48,403 nt of DNA from Acidobacteriota bacterium (GCA_021805025.1 JAJZGF010000001.1:98783-147185), one strand, 5' to 3'; counted from the stretch's first letter, positions 34,366 through 42,933 are shown. A program made the numbers and translations. Notes: a model not told the origin generated them from the sequence alone.

Positions 34366-34791
34366 CTACGACTCCATCGTCGCGCGCAGCGCCTCGGCAT
34401 AGTGCTCGGGAAGAGGTTTCTTGCGCAACTGGTCATCGCACACCACGTGCACGGTCTCACCTTCAGCCAGCAGCGCGTTCTCCTCGCCATCGACCGCCTT
34501 GCGCAAAATCCGGTAGGCAAACTTGATCACAGACCCGCGCAGCAGCGAAGGCCGCGTCTCAATCAGAATCTCGTCATCGTAGCGTGCGGGTGACTTGTAC
34601 CGGCAGGTCGCTTCCACCACGGGCAGAATGCACTCGTGCTCTTTCTCAAGCTGGCTGTAGGCCAGGCCAAGGGAGCGCAACAGCTCCACGCGGCCCAGCT
34701 CAAACCACACCAGATAGTTCGCATAGTAAACAATGCCCATCTGGTCGGTCTCGGCATAGCGCACGCGCACCTGATGCGTATTCACCGGCAT
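34366..34791 (-). CDS. YbgC/4HBT-type acyl-CoA thioesterase
   Basis: A 141-aa single hotdog-fold protein. RVRYAETDQMGIVYYANYL is the 4HBT/YbgC signature, with Asp16 as the catalytic acid or base. Family members hydrolyse short acyl-CoA or acyl-ACP esters, and YbgC is linked to the Tol-Pal envelope complex. It starts 27 bases behind rseP on the same strand, so it is probably the last gene of the uppS-cdsA-dxr-rseP transcript, which favours an envelope-lipid role (inference). Confidence 0.92.
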   Translation of the reverse strand: MPVNTHQVRVRYAETDQMGIVYYANYLVWFELGRVELLRSLGLAYSQLEKEHECILPVVEATCRYKSPARYDDEILIETRPSLLRGSVIKFAYRILRKAVDGEENALLAEGETVHVVCDDQLRKKPLPEHYAEALRATMES

Positions 34792-34818
34792 CCGAAGGTC
34801 TTCCTTATCGCCGCGATC

Positions 34819-36192
34819 TCAGGGTTTGACCCTGGAAAAGACCGGCAGTTTCGTCACGTCGTTGAAGATGATGAAGACCAAAGACATCACCAGCACCACA
34901 AAGGCTGCCTGGTAGAGGCGCTCCTTGACGTTCATGCTGATGTCGTGGCGCAGGCCGCTTTCAATCAACAGCAGCAGAATCAGCCCGCCGTCCAGAATCG
35001 GAATCGGCATCAGGTTCACGATGCCGAGGTTCAAGCTGATTTCGCCGGCCAGATAGAACTTCGAGTACCAGCCCTTGGTCTCGGCCACGTCGCCGGCCAT
35101 ACGGGCAATACCCACCGGCCCGGTAAGCTGGTTGGCAGGAACCTTGTGCATGACAATGCGTTCCAGCATCTGCACAATCAGCATCGAGCCGTCCGCGCAG
35201 AACTGGCCGGACTTGCTGATCGCCTCCGCCAGCGGCATGGGTGCATTGCGAATCCGCGGCGGCACAGCGAGGAAGCCCAGCTTCCAACCCGTATCAAGCT
35301 TGGCGGGCGTGGCCACGATCGGGCCAATGGTCGCGCCGTTGCGTTGCACCATCAGCGAAAGCGGCTTGCCCTGGCCCTCCTGCATATAAGCCAGCAACGA
35401 AGTGACTGTGTGGAAGGGGTGGCCATCGACGGAAACAATGGCGTCGCCGCCCTTGAGGCCGGCCCTGGCAGCGGGCGTGTCGGGCGAAATCGCCTGGATA
35501 CCGATGGGGCCGGTCATGTATTGCGGAAGCATCCCGGCCAGGTCATCACCGCTTACTTCAGCCGGAAGATGCATGGAAAGCGCAACCTCACGGCCATCCC
35601 GGTCTACTGTCACCGGGACCGTCTGGCTGCTGTTAATGGACATCGCCCCAAAGACCTGATCCCAAGTCGGGTTCGAGACCGTATCAAAACGCGCAAGGGT
35701 GTCCCCCGGCACAATACCCGCCTGAGCGGCCGCCGAATCGGGCACCACCCACTCCACCGTGGAGGTTTTCACATCGTGCGCGGGAACCTCATTGATCCAG
35801 CCGAAGTAGAAGGCCATGGCCACAAAGGCCAGGACAAAATTGGCCGCCGGCCCAGCCAGGCCAATCAGCATGCGCTGCCAGCGCGGATGGGCCATGAACG
35901 ATCCGGGATCGTCCGCCACCGCGCCAGTGGCTCCCTGGGCGTCTGCCGCCTGCGCGACATCGCCTGGATTCTCTCCCGTCATCTTCACATAGCCGCCAAT
36001 GGGCAGCAGGCAGACCTTGTAGTCCGTGTCGCCGCGCTTGATGCCGAACAGCCGCGGCCCAAAACCGACAGAGAACGCTTCGACGCGAACGCCGCAAAGC
36101 TTTGCCACCGCAAAGTGGCCAAACTCATGAACCACCACCATGATCCCGATCAGGACGATGAAGGCGACGGAGGAAACCAGAAAATCATGCAT
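34819..36192 (-). CDS. rseP: Site-2 intramembrane zinc metalloprotease RseP
   Basis: Cleaves transmembrane anti-sigma factors and signal-peptide remnants within the inner membrane. The 457-aa protein begins with the first membrane helix containing HEFGH (22-26). It has PDZ-type domains between residues of about 120 and 330 (e.g. TPAARAGLKGGDAIVSVDGH) and the C-terminal NLMPIPILDGG motif with the third metal ligand, then last membrane helices. I chose ATG 36192, which puts HExxH at the usual place; an in-frame start at 36225 is less likely. It follows dxr by 56 bases, an arrangement found in many bacteria. Confidence 0.94.
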   Translation of the reverse strand: MHDFLVSSVAFIVLIGIMVVVHEFGHFAVAKLCGVRVEAFSVGFGPRLFGIKRGDTDYKVCLLPIGGYVKMTGENPGDVAQAADAQGATGAVADDPGSFMAHPRWQRMLIGLAGPAANFVLAFVAMAFYFGWINEVPAHDVKTSTVEWVVPDSAAAQAGIVPGDTLARFDTVSNPTWDQVFGAMSINSSQTVPVTVDRDGREVALSMHLPAEVSGDDLAGMLPQYMTGPIGIQAISPDTPAARAGLKGGDAIVSVDGHPFHTVTSLLAYMQEGQGKPLSLMVQRNGATIGPIVATPAKLDTGWKLGFLAVPPRIRNAPMPLAEAISKSGQFCADGSMLIVQMLERIVMHKVPANQLTGPVGIARMAGDVAETKGWYSKFYLAGEISLNLGIVNLMPIPILDGGLILLLLIESGLRHDISMNVKERLYQAAFVVLVMSLVFIIFNDVTKLPVFSRVKP

Positions 36193-36248
36193 AAAGTGAT
36201 GTGTAACCCTCAGACCCGCACCCAACGACCAACCGGCATCGCTGCAAC

Positions 36249-37472
36249 TCAGGCCAACAACGCCCGAGCCGCCTCACGCGCCTTCCGGTCCGCCGCGAGC
36301 ACCTCTGCAATGGTAGATGGGTGCGCCTCGGGGGTGGATGCAAGCACTGCTTCAATTGTACGCGGGATTCCCATAAACGGGATTCCACCTTGGAGGAATG
36401 CCTCCACGGCAACCTCATCCGCGGCGTTGAGAGCGATGCAGTGCGCGCCGCCCTTTTCCGCAGCCTCGTACGCCAGGCGAAGGCACGGGAAACGCGCAAA
36501 ATCCGGCTGCTCAAAGTCCAGATGACGCAATGCAGCCAGATCAAAAGTCAGCGTGGAGGCCGGCCGTTCCGGATACGCCAGAGCATACAGAATCGGCACC
36601 CGCATGTCCGTCACCGAAATCTGCGCCAGGATTGACCCGTCCACATACTCCACGAGCGAGTGGACGGTGGACTGGGGATGCACCGTGACGCGTACCTGCG
36701 CAGGCGGCACGTCAAACAAACGGCAAGCCTCAATGATCTCCAGTCCCTTGTTCAGCATCGTCGCCGAATCGATGGTGATGCGCCGCCCCATGACCCAGGT
36801 GGGGTGCTTCAGCGCCTGCTCCGGCGTAATCGACTCGAACTTCTCCAGCGGATATTGCCGGAACGGCCCGCCGGAAGCCGTCAGCCAGATGGTCTTCACT
36901 TCGGCGTGTGCGCCCACCCGCATGCACTGGTGAACTGCATTGTGCTCGCTGTCAATGGGCAGGACGGGCACATTCCGCTCGCGCGCGGCAGCCGTCAGAA
37001 TCTCGCCCGCCGCCACCATGCACTCTTTGTTGGCCAGACCCACCGGTTTTCCGGCCACAATCGCCGCGTGCGTCGCCTCCAGCCCGGCCACGCCCACAAT
37101 GGCCGACACCACAAAGTCCGCCTCCGCCAGTGTCGAGCAGGCCACTGTCCCGGCCGTACCATGAACCACGTCCACGCCCGTCACTCCAGCCTGGCGCAGC
37201 CGCCCCGCCAATTGCCCGGCCAGCTCTTCGCTGGCCATCGACACCATCTTCGGACGCCAGCGAACTGCCTGCCTACAGGCCTCATCCACATTGCGCCCCG
37301 CAGCCAGTGAGGCTACGGAGTAACGTTCCGGAAACTGGTCCACAATGGAAAGAGTGCTCTGGCCGATCGAGCCGGTGGAACCGAGGATGGCAAGGCGTTT
37401 CAAGGCTGGCGCAAAGTCCTGTGCTGCATGTAGTTGGGAGCCGGAAGCCGCGCCCTGCGGCTGCCGGAACAT
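36249..37472 (-). CDS. dxr: 1-deoxy-D-xylulose 5-phosphate reductoisomerase
   Basis: Second step of the MEP pathway to isopentenyl diphosphate, NADPH-dependent. LAILGSTGSIGQSTL is the NADPH-binding loop; PIDSEHNAVHQC and TASGGPF carry the metal and substrate sites; KHPTWVMGRRITIDSATM is the flexible-loop region. The 407-aa length is slightly long because of a non-conserved N-terminal leader of about 25 residues; ATG 37472 is the only good start. It begins three bases behind the cdsA stop, a sign of translational coupling. Its product feeds the polyprenyl synthase and UppS encoded nearby. Confidence 0.96.
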   Translation of the reverse strand: MFRQPQGAASGSQLHAAQDFAPALKRLAILGSTGSIGQSTLSIVDQFPERYSVASLAAGRNVDEACRQAVRWRPKMVSMASEELAGQLAGRLRQAGVTGVDVVHGTAGTVACSTLAEADFVVSAIVGVAGLEATHAAIVAGKPVGLANKECMVAAGEILTAAARERNVPVLPIDSEHNAVHQCMRVGAHAEVKTIWLTASGGPFRQYPLEKFESITPEQALKHPTWVMGRRITIDSATMLNKGLEIIEACRLFDVPPAQVRVTVHPQSTVHSLVEYVDGSILAQISVTDMRVPILYALAYPERPASTLTFDLAALRHLDFEQPDFARFPCLRLAYEAAEKGGAHCIALNAADEVAVEAFLQGGIPFMGIPRTIEAVLASTPEAHPSTIAEVLAADRKAREAARALLA

Positions 37473-37475
37473 GGA

Positions 37476-38294
37476 CTAGTGAATAACCTGAGCGTACCAC
37501 AGCACCGGAGCCGCCAGCAGCAACGCGTCGATCCGGTCCAACATGCCCCCATGGCCCGGCAACAGTCTTCCAGAATCCTTCACGCCCGCCGAGCGCTTCA
37601 GCGCAGATTCCGCCAGATCGCCCACCTGCGCGGCTACGTTGACCACCGCTGCCAGCAGAAGCCAGTACCACCACGCATCATCCGCAAATGAGAGCCTGGA
37701 AAAGTTCCACTGGGCCAACAGGTTGCCCAGTTCCAGCAGCAGGCCCGCGACAGCCACGCTGCCCAGCAATGAACCCGCCGCGCCCTCCCAGGTCTTGTTG
37801 GGGCTCAGCGCGGGCGCCAGTTTGTGCCGGCCCCACATTCGTCCCGCATAAAGGGCCAGAATATCCCCCGCCCACACAACGCAGAGCAGAAAAATCACCA
37901 GCGAAGACCCATTCGCCTGCTCCCGCAGAGCGGGCAGCGCCAGCAGGGTCAGCCCCGTGTAAACCAAGGCAAAAACCGCCGTGGCGGCATCCAGCAGAAC
38001 CCGCTTGACCGGCGAGCGGAAGGTGCAGTAAACGAGGAGTCCGAGACCCAGGCCTCCAAGGAGGACCTGCGTCTGGTCCGGCCACTCAAAATTGCCCGCG
38101 AAGAGCACTCCCAGAGCCACCATAGCCGCCACCCGAGGCGGTCGCGCCCCACACTGTTCGGCCAGACCTAGAAACTCCCAGCCCGCCAGCAGGGACACGG
38201 CGGCGGCGGCCAATACAATCAGCCACTTGGGGCCAAAAAAGACAAGCGCCAGCACCGCCGGCGCCAGAATCAGAGCGGTAAGTACACGTTTCAT
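37476..38294 (-). CDS. cdsA: Phosphatidate cytidylyltransferase
   Basis: Makes CDP-diacylglycerol for all phospholipids, in the inner membrane. The 272-aa protein has about eight hydrophobic segments and the CTP-transferase end signature KRSAGVKDSGRLLPGHGGML followed by DRIDALL. ATG 38294 places a membrane helix straight after MKRVLT, as in the family; the open frame upstream adds nonhomologous residues. It sits 146 bases behind uppS and three before dxr. That 146-base gap holds no gene I can see. Confidence 0.95.
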   Translation of the reverse strand: MKRVLTALILAPAVLALVFFGPKWLIVLAAAAVSLLAGWEFLGLAEQCGARPPRVAAMVALGVLFAGNFEWPDQTQVLLGGLGLGLLVYCTFRSPVKRVLLDAATAVFALVYTGLTLLALPALREQANGSSLVIFLLCVVWAGDILALYAGRMWGRHKLAPALSPNKTWEGAAGSLLGSVAVAGLLLELGNLLAQWNFSRLSFADDAWWYWLLLAAVVNVAAQVGDLAESALKRSAGVKDSGRLLPGHGGMLDRIDALLLAAPVLWYAQVIH

Positions 38295-38440
38295 CCAGGG
38301 ATGAGAATACACCGCCAGGCAGGTGAGTGTCGGTGCAGGAACCCTGAGGTCACAGGAAGCTGCCGTAACCATCGTTCCAAATCATAGACTTAGGGCAAGC
38401 CGAAAAGCTGGGACATCCCAGGCCAAATAAGACCTGCTCT

Positions 38441-39274
38441 TCACCCCGCCGCGAGCTTGATCCGTTCCGGATCTTCTTCCACTTCGCCGCTGCCCTCGCC
38501 AATACCGCCGAAGCGGCGCTCCCGCCGCTGGAAATCGGCAATGGCCTCCAGCAGATGGATACCCCGAAAATCCGGCCAAAGGCGGTCGGTCACGTAAATC
38601 TCTGCGTAGGCAATCTGCCACAGCAGATAGTTTGAAATGCGCATCTCGCCTGAGGTGCGAATCAGCAGGTCCGGGTCCGGCATATGCGCCGTATAAAGGT
38701 GCCGGTGAATGTCCTCTTCGGTAATGCGGTCCGGAGCCATATGTTTCCGCTGCATCTCGGCAGCCAGGCCGCGAAAGGCATCCACCATCTCAGAGCGACC
38801 CCCATAGTTCAGAGCCAGGGTCAGCGTGGTGCCGGTGTTGCGGGCCGTGGTCTCCTCAGCCCAGTGCATCTTGTCCTGCACCTCTGCGGGCAACTCGTGG
38901 GTCCGGCCGATGTAGCGAATGCGGACATTGTTGTCCATCATGCGCTGCACGTTGCTTTCCAGGTAGCTCTTCAGCAGCCGCATCAGGAAATTGACTTCCG
39001 CGCGCGGGCGCCGCAGATTGTTTTCCAGCGAAAACGCATAGAGCGTAAGCCAGGGCAGGCCGATACGTGATGCCGTCTCCGTGACCAGCTGCACGCTCTT
39101 TGCGCCCTGCTGGTGGCCGAGGAAGCGCTTCAGTGACCGCTTGCCTGCCCAACGACCGTTGCCGTCCATGATGATGGCCACATGCTCGGGAAGGCATTCC
39201 TGCTTGAGCATCGCGTAGACAGAAAGCTCCTCCGGAGAGAGCTCATGAACCCGCGGCGTGCCCAATGGATACAA
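38441..39274 (-). CDS. uppS: Undecaprenyl diphosphate synthase (cis-isoprenyl transferase)
   Basis: Makes the C55 lipid carrier for peptidoglycan and other wall polymers. The 277-aa protein has HVAIIMDGNGRWA with catalytic Asp37, GHQQGAKSV, LTLYAFSLEN, and the C-terminal DLLIRTSGEMRISNYLLWQ. The start is TTG 39274 with AAGG seven bases upstream. ATG 39211 would remove 21 residues before the conserved core and is possible. The promoter candidate at 39429-39457 leaves a leader of nearly 150 bases. It heads the leftward operon uppS-cdsA-dxr-rseP-thioesterase. Confidence 0.95.
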   Translation of the reverse strand: MYPLGTPRVHELSPEELSVYAMLKQECLPEHVAIIMDGNGRWAGKRSLKRFLGHQQGAKSVQLVTETASRIGLPWLTLYAFSLENNLRRPRAEVNFLMRLLKSYLESNVQRMMDNNVRIRYIGRTHELPAEVQDKMHWAEETTARNTGTTLTLALNYGGRSEMVDAFRGLAAEMQRKHMAPDRITEEDIHRHLYTAHMPDPDLLIRTSGEMRISNYLLWQIAYAEIYVTDRLWPDFRGIHLLEAIADFQRRERRFGGIGEGSGEVEEDPERIKLAAG

Positions 39275-39333
39275 AGGTTGGCCTTTCGACGTCTTCTAGG
39301 TCGCCCTGCTGCTGCACGGGAGACAAGCGGGAC

Positions 39334-39423
39334 TCAAGCACGGCCTATGAGCCCCTGATTTCTGCGGCGCTTGTCCGCGTCGTGACGCGCAATCACCTGC
39401 CGCAGACGCACTACTTCCGGCAC
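39334..39423 (-). other. Possible small leaderless upstream ORF in the uppS leader
   Basis: A GTG at 39423 lies at the expected start of a transcript from the promoter just upstream, and opens a 29-codon frame (PEVVRLRQVIARHDADKRRR, then NQGLIGRA) ending at TGA 39334. The composition is basic, without known similarity. The remainder of the 39275-39545 gap shows nothing else. Confidence 0.15.
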
Positions 39424-39428
39424 CATCG

Positions 39429-39457
39429 AACCTAGCACAAGCGCCCATTACGCGCAA
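39429..39457 (-). promoter_or_regulatory. Putative promoter of the uppS operon
   Basis: On the minus strand TTGCGC, a 17-base spacer ending in TGC, and TAGGTT. This is an extended -10 with correct -35 spacing, and its -10 part closely resembles that of smpB (TGCTAGGAT). Transcription would start near 39422. Confidence 0.5.
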
Positions 39458-39545
39458 AGGCTTCTCGGCCCACAGGGCAGGCGAGTAACGTACAGGCGCG
39501 CAGGGCCACAACAAGCGCGCCCGCCGCACATGGCGAAATCCTCGA

Positions 39546-40082
39546 TTAAGCTGTGCGCCGGCGGCCCGTCCCCGCGTCCCGCACCGCTCCATACACCAGC
39601 GTCCGGTGCAGAGAGTCCAGGTGCGGCAGCAAAGCCGCAATCTCCGCCAGAAACGGATCCGCGAGTATCTCTGCCACCTCTTCGTCACGGCGGCTGCGTG
39701 AGTCCCGCACCAGCTGATTCACGCCCACCTCCAGCGCGCTGGCCAGCCGCTCCAGCGAGCCCAGCGTCGGAATGGCCTTGCCATTCTCGATTTTGGAGAT
39801 GTAGGTCCGCGGCACCTGCATGCGGCTGGCAAGCTGGCGCTGGCTCATGTGGCGGGCGCGGCGAATCTCCCGCACCTGCGCGGCCACCTGCAGCCCCGCT
39901 TCATCGGACGAGACGACGCAAGGCGACTTCACCAATTGTGGGGTTAAGGGGGCTGGCTCCTCGATGTCCAGGGGCCTACGGCACTTCCTGCACAGGGAGT
40001 CCCGTGTTCTGTATTGCACCAGGCTGCAGAAATCGCAGCGAACTACCTCGCGCATTTCAACGCTTACCAGGGTAGTGGCCAT
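39546..40082 (-). CDS. XRE-family regulator with N-terminal zinc ribbon
   Basis: A 178-aa DNA-binding protein. Cys16, Cys19, Cys31 and Cys34 (CDFC ... CRKC) form a zinc-ribbon-like knuckle. An XRE helix-turn-helix domain follows at about 68-125 (REIRRARHMSQRQLASRMQV, then SKIENGKAIPTLGSLERLA). The C-terminal part has an acidic helix and a basic tail. Ligand and targets are unknown. Its upstream region carries a TTGACA -35 overlapped by a short inverted repeat, which could be its own operator (inference). It is divergent from the HD-domain gene and is separated from uppS by 271 bases. Confidence 0.85.
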   Translation of the reverse strand: MATTLVSVEMREVVRCDFCSLVQYRTRDSLCRKCRRPLDIEEPAPLTPQLVKSPCVVSSDEAGLQVAAQVREIRRARHMSQRQLASRMQVPRTYISKIENGKAIPTLGSLERLASALEVGVNQLVRDSRSRRDEEVAEILADPFLAEIAALLPHLDSLHRTLVYGAVRDAGTGRRRTA

Positions 40083-40145
40083 AGTCTGTGTGCGGAGTGC
40101 CAGAGCAGGGCCTCCGGGATGCTTTTTGCACCACGATATGTGCTA

Positions 40146-40174
40146 CTTTGATGGGGATGAACCATAATTGTCAA
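40146..40174 (-). promoter_or_regulatory. Putative promoter and operator of the XRE regulator
   Basis: On the minus strand TTGACA (40174-40169), a 17-base spacer and TCAAAG. The inverted repeat AAGT-ACGA-ACTT (40173-40184) touches the -35. The -10 is poor, so a regulated or different promoter is possible. Confidence 0.3.
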
Positions 40175-40269
40175 GTACGAACTTAGGGTCAACCCAAAGT
40201 CTTCCCCATCATACCCCGGAAAACCCTAAAATTCACGAACCAAATGAAGCAACAGGGAGGTTCCTTCGC

Positions 40270-40884
40270 ATGACCCAAAGCGCAAACGGAGAGGCAAAAT
40301 ACGGGCGCGAACAAGCCTGGAAACTACTCTGCGAGTGGACCCGGAGCGAGAGCCTGCGCAAGCATGCGCTTGCCGTCGAGGCCTGTGTCACTGCCATGGG
40401 CGAAGCTGAAGCCGGTCGGCTCGGCCTCGCCGGCGATGAACGCTCTGCCTTCGTCAACCTTTACACCACCACCGCCCTGCTCCACGACTTCGACTACGAG
40501 CGTCACCCGACGCCCGAGGAGCATCCGTACGTCGGGGTACGCGAGTTGGAGCGTCTCGGCTGGCCGGTCGAGCTGCGTACCGCCATCCTGGGCCACGCGC
40601 AATACTCCGGCGTGCCGCGGGTCACGCATCTTGATAAATCGCTCTTCGCCTGCGATGAACTCGCCGGCTTCCTCACAGCATGTGCTCTGGTCAAACCCAC
40701 CCGCGCCATCGCGGAGGTGGAGGTAGCCGGTGTGCGCAGAAAAATGAAGGACAAAGCCTTCGCCCGCGGAGTGAATCGCGAAGACGTCATCCTGGGCGCG
40801 GCGGAGCTTGGCGTCGACCTCGACATGCACATTGGTTTCTGCCTGGAAGCCATGAAAAGGCGGGCCGGTGAACTGGGATTGTAA
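40270..40884 (+). CDS. HD-domain hydrolase-like protein
   Basis: A 204-aa protein with the HD-superfamily pattern: the first His in RKHALAVEACVTAM, HDFDYERHP (the HD pair), and GHAQYSGVPR and SLFACDELAGF further on. This matches the small bacterial HDIG-type proteins often annotated as phosphohydrolases. The substrate is unknown. ATG 40270 is chosen because GGGAGG lies nine bases upstream; earlier in-frame starts lack a site. A hairpin follows its stop, so it is probably transcribed alone. It is divergent from the XRE regulator, with 187 bases between. Confidence 0.85.
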   Translation: MTQSANGEAKYGREQAWKLLCEWTRSESLRKHALAVEACVTAMGEAEAGRLGLAGDERSAFVNLYTTTALLHDFDYERHPTPEEHPYVGVRELERLGWPVELRTAILGHAQYSGVPRVTHLDKSLFACDELAGFLTACALVKPTRAIAEVEVAGVRRKMKDKAFARGVNREDVILGAAELGVDLDMHIGFCLEAMKRRAGELGL

Positions 40885-40895
40885 GTCCATGTACG

Positions 40896-40915
40896 CGCGC
40901 CGTGGAGCAGGCGCG
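40896..40915 (+). terminator. Hairpin after the HD-domain gene
   Basis: CGCGCC (40896-40901) pairs with GGCGCG (40910-40915) over an 8-base loop, 11 bases behind the stop. It has a GC-rich stem but no T run. Confidence 0.35.
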
Positions 40916-41014
40916 TGCCCTTCGTCACGAGCATCGCGGCCCGGTGTTGCGCTACGATAGGCTCCGCCGGCATACCCGCCAGCCTGCACGCAGCCGCGGA
41001 AAAGAGAGGCATCC

Positions 41015-41812
41015 ATGACCCGCTTCAACCACATCCTGGCCGAGTCCGCCAATAGCGTCAGAACTCTGACTCTCAACCGTCCCGACAAGCGCAATGCCCT
41101 CAGTCCCGAACTGATTCAGGAGCTGACCGTGGCCCTGCATGAGGCGGAAAGTTGCGAGTGCGGCGTGGTCATCCTGACCGGCGCAGGACCGGCCTTCTGC
41201 TCCGGCCTGGACATGGACCATCTGGAAACCATGACGGCGAGCACGCCGGAGGAAAGCCGCCGTGACTCGGAGAACATGGCCCGCGTCCTGCGCACCCTTT
41301 ACGAATTCCCCAAGCCCGTCATCGCCGCTGTCAACGGCCCGGCCATCGCCGCGGGCATGGGCCTGGCCACCATTGCCGACTTCACCCTCGCCACGCCTGA
41401 GTCCAAGTTCGGTTACACCGAGGTGCGCGTCGGCTTTGTGCCGGCGATTGTCGCCTCATTCCTCCTGCGCCAGATTGGAGAAAAACACACCCGCGACCTC
41501 CTGCTCACTGGCCGCCTGATCAAAGCGCAGGAGGCTCTCCAGCTCGGCCTCGTCACCCAGATCGTCACCGCCGATGAACTGATGAAGACCGCCCGCGCCC
41601 TGGCCCAGTCGCTGCTGCTCAACAGCCCGCAGGCCATGCAATCCGTGAAGAAGTTGCTCGCCAAACACGCCGCCCGCCGACTCGATGAGGAACTCGCCGA
41701 CGCCATCGACGCCAACGCACAGCAGCGCTCGACTGAGGACTTCAAAGAAGGAGTACAAGCCTTTCTCAACCGCCGCCGCGCAGAGTGGCCAAGCCAGCGC
41801 ATCAAAGCATAA
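41015..41812 (+). CDS. Enoyl-CoA hydratase/isomerase (crotonase) family protein
   Basis: A 265-aa crotonase-fold protein. LNRPDKRNALSPELIQEL is the N-terminal signature, FCSGLDMDHLE forms the first oxyanion-hole region, and AVNGPAIAAGMGLATIADF the second. In the catalytic segment SKFGYTEVRVGFVPA the Glu of TEVRVG matches one of the two hydratase glutamates. The closest type by feel is methylglutaconyl-CoA hydratase or a related short-acyl hydratase, but the substrate cannot be fixed. The start ATG has AGAGAGG upstream. It is on the same strand as pfkA, with 134 bases between. Confidence 0.9.
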   Translation: MTRFNHILAESANSVRTLTLNRPDKRNALSPELIQELTVALHEAESCECGVVILTGAGPAFCSGLDMDHLETMTASTPEESRRDSENMARVLRTLYEFPKPVIAAVNGPAIAAGMGLATIADFTLATPESKFGYTEVRVGFVPAIVASFLLRQIGEKHTRDLLLTGRLIKAQEALQLGLVTQIVTADELMKTARALAQSLLLNSPQAMQSVKKLLAKHAARRLDEELADAIDANAQQRSTEDFKEGVQAFLNRRRAEWPSQRIKA

Positions 41813-41873
41813 AGTGACCGGCATTCTGCATCCGCGGCTCGTCTGCAAACTCGCACGATGCCTTCCGTGCGCC

Positions 41874-41891
41874 TTGTGATCCAAATCACTG
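41874..41891 (+). promoter_or_regulatory. CRP/FNR-family-like palindrome upstream of phosphofructokinase
   Basis: TTGTGATCCAAATCACTG contains the perfect inverted repeat GTGAT-CCAA-ATCAC and fits TGTGA-N6-TCACT, one base from the CRP consensus; it also resembles FNR sites. It lies 64 bases before the pfkA start codon. No strong -10 is seen downstream. Confidence 0.45.
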
Positions 41892-41946
41892 CCCACGGGA
41901 CGATGCCGCTGAGATTCTTGGACAGATTGGCTAAAAAGGGAGGTTC

Positions 41947-42918
41947 ATGAGAAATCTGGCAGTTTTGACGAGCGGCGGAGATGCTCCCGGTATGAACGCG
42001 GCAATTCGCGCCGTCGTAAGAACAGGGCTCTCGCATGGACTCAATTTGTGGGGCGTATATCAGGGGTATTCGGGACTGATTGAAGGCAATTTCAAACGCC
42101 TCGGCGCGCGCGATATGGGCAGTATCATCCAGCGCGGGGGCACCGTGCTGGGCTCTGCACGATGCCCGGAGTTCCAGACAGAGGAAGGCCGCGAACTGGC
42201 AGTCCGCAGGCTGCACGGTGCCGGCATCGAGGGCCTCATCGTCATCGGCGGCAACGGCTCGCAATCCGGCGCCCATGCCCTCAACCAGATGGGCTTCCCC
42301 GTGGTCGGCGTGGCCTCCACCATCGACAACGATCTCTATGGCTCTGACATCACCATCGGTGTCGATACGGCGCTGAACGTCGCTCTCAACGCCATTGACA
42401 ACCTCAAGGTGACGGCATCCTCGCATCGCCGCGCCCTGCTGGTCGAGGTGATGGGCCGTAAATGCGGTTACCTGGCCCTGATGGCGGGCATCGCAGGCGG
42501 CGCAGAAGCCATTGTTCTGCCTGAAGTAGATGTAGCCCCCGAGCAGATCGCCCAGCGTATCCAGGATGGATATGAGCGCGGCAAGCCCCACGCCATCGTC
42601 GTGGTCGCAGAAGGCGCACGCTACAACGCCGAGGGCCTTTGCCAATACTTCAAGGAGCATGGATTGCTGATCGGCTTCGAGTTCCGTTCCACAGTGCTCG
42701 GCTATGTCCAGCGAGGCGCAGCGCCCACATGCGCTGACCGTCTGCTCGGCACGTGGCTGGGTTCGTCCGCCGCGGAACAGATCATCGCCGGAAACACCGG
42801 TGTGCTCGTCGGCACATCCAAAGGGGAGATCATCACCACTCCGCTCACCGAGGTCGCCGGCCGTCAAAAGCCCTTGCCGTCCTGGTTTCTCAAGGCTGCA
42901 GAAATGCTGGCGCGCTGA
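41947..42918 (+). CDS. pfkA: 6-phosphofructokinase
   Basis: Phosphorylates fructose 6-phosphate in glycolysis. The 323-aa protein aligns without gaps to the numbering of the E. coli enzyme in the parts I checked: TSGGDAPGMN at 8-17, Arg72, Gly104, and TIDND with catalytic Asp127 and Asp129. Gly104 favours ATP rather than pyrophosphate as donor. Position 103, normally the Mg-binding Asp of GGDGS, is Asn here (GGNGS). The later motif VEVMGRKCGYLAL is normal. The start ATG has GGGAGG upstream. A CRP/FNR-like palindrome precedes it. It converges with the DHH phosphoesterase gene, 15 bases apart. Confidence 0.93.
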   Translation: MRNLAVLTSGGDAPGMNAAIRAVVRTGLSHGLNLWGVYQGYSGLIEGNFKRLGARDMGSIIQRGGTVLGSARCPEFQTEEGRELAVRRLHGAGIEGLIVIGGNGSQSGAHALNQMGFPVVGVASTIDNDLYGSDITIGVDTALNVALNAIDNLKVTASSHRRALLVEVMGRKCGYLALMAGIAGGAEAIVLPEVDVAPEQIAQRIQDGYERGKPHAIVVVAEGARYNAEGLCQYFKEHGLLIGFEFRSTVLGYVQRGAAPTCADRLLGTWLGSSAAEQIIAGNTGVLVGTSKGEIITTPLTEVAGRQKPLPSWFLKAAEMLAR

Positions 42919-42933
42919 GCTTGTCCGCGGCCC

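Noticed and set aside
34636-36525. 629-codon open frame on the plus strand across rseP and the end of dxr
   Set aside because: Runs antisense through two well-supported genes; His/Arg-rich shadow composition.
41413-42867. 484-codon open frame on the minus strand over the crotonase and pfkA genes
   Set aside because: Antisense shadow crossing two genes and their gap; no motif.
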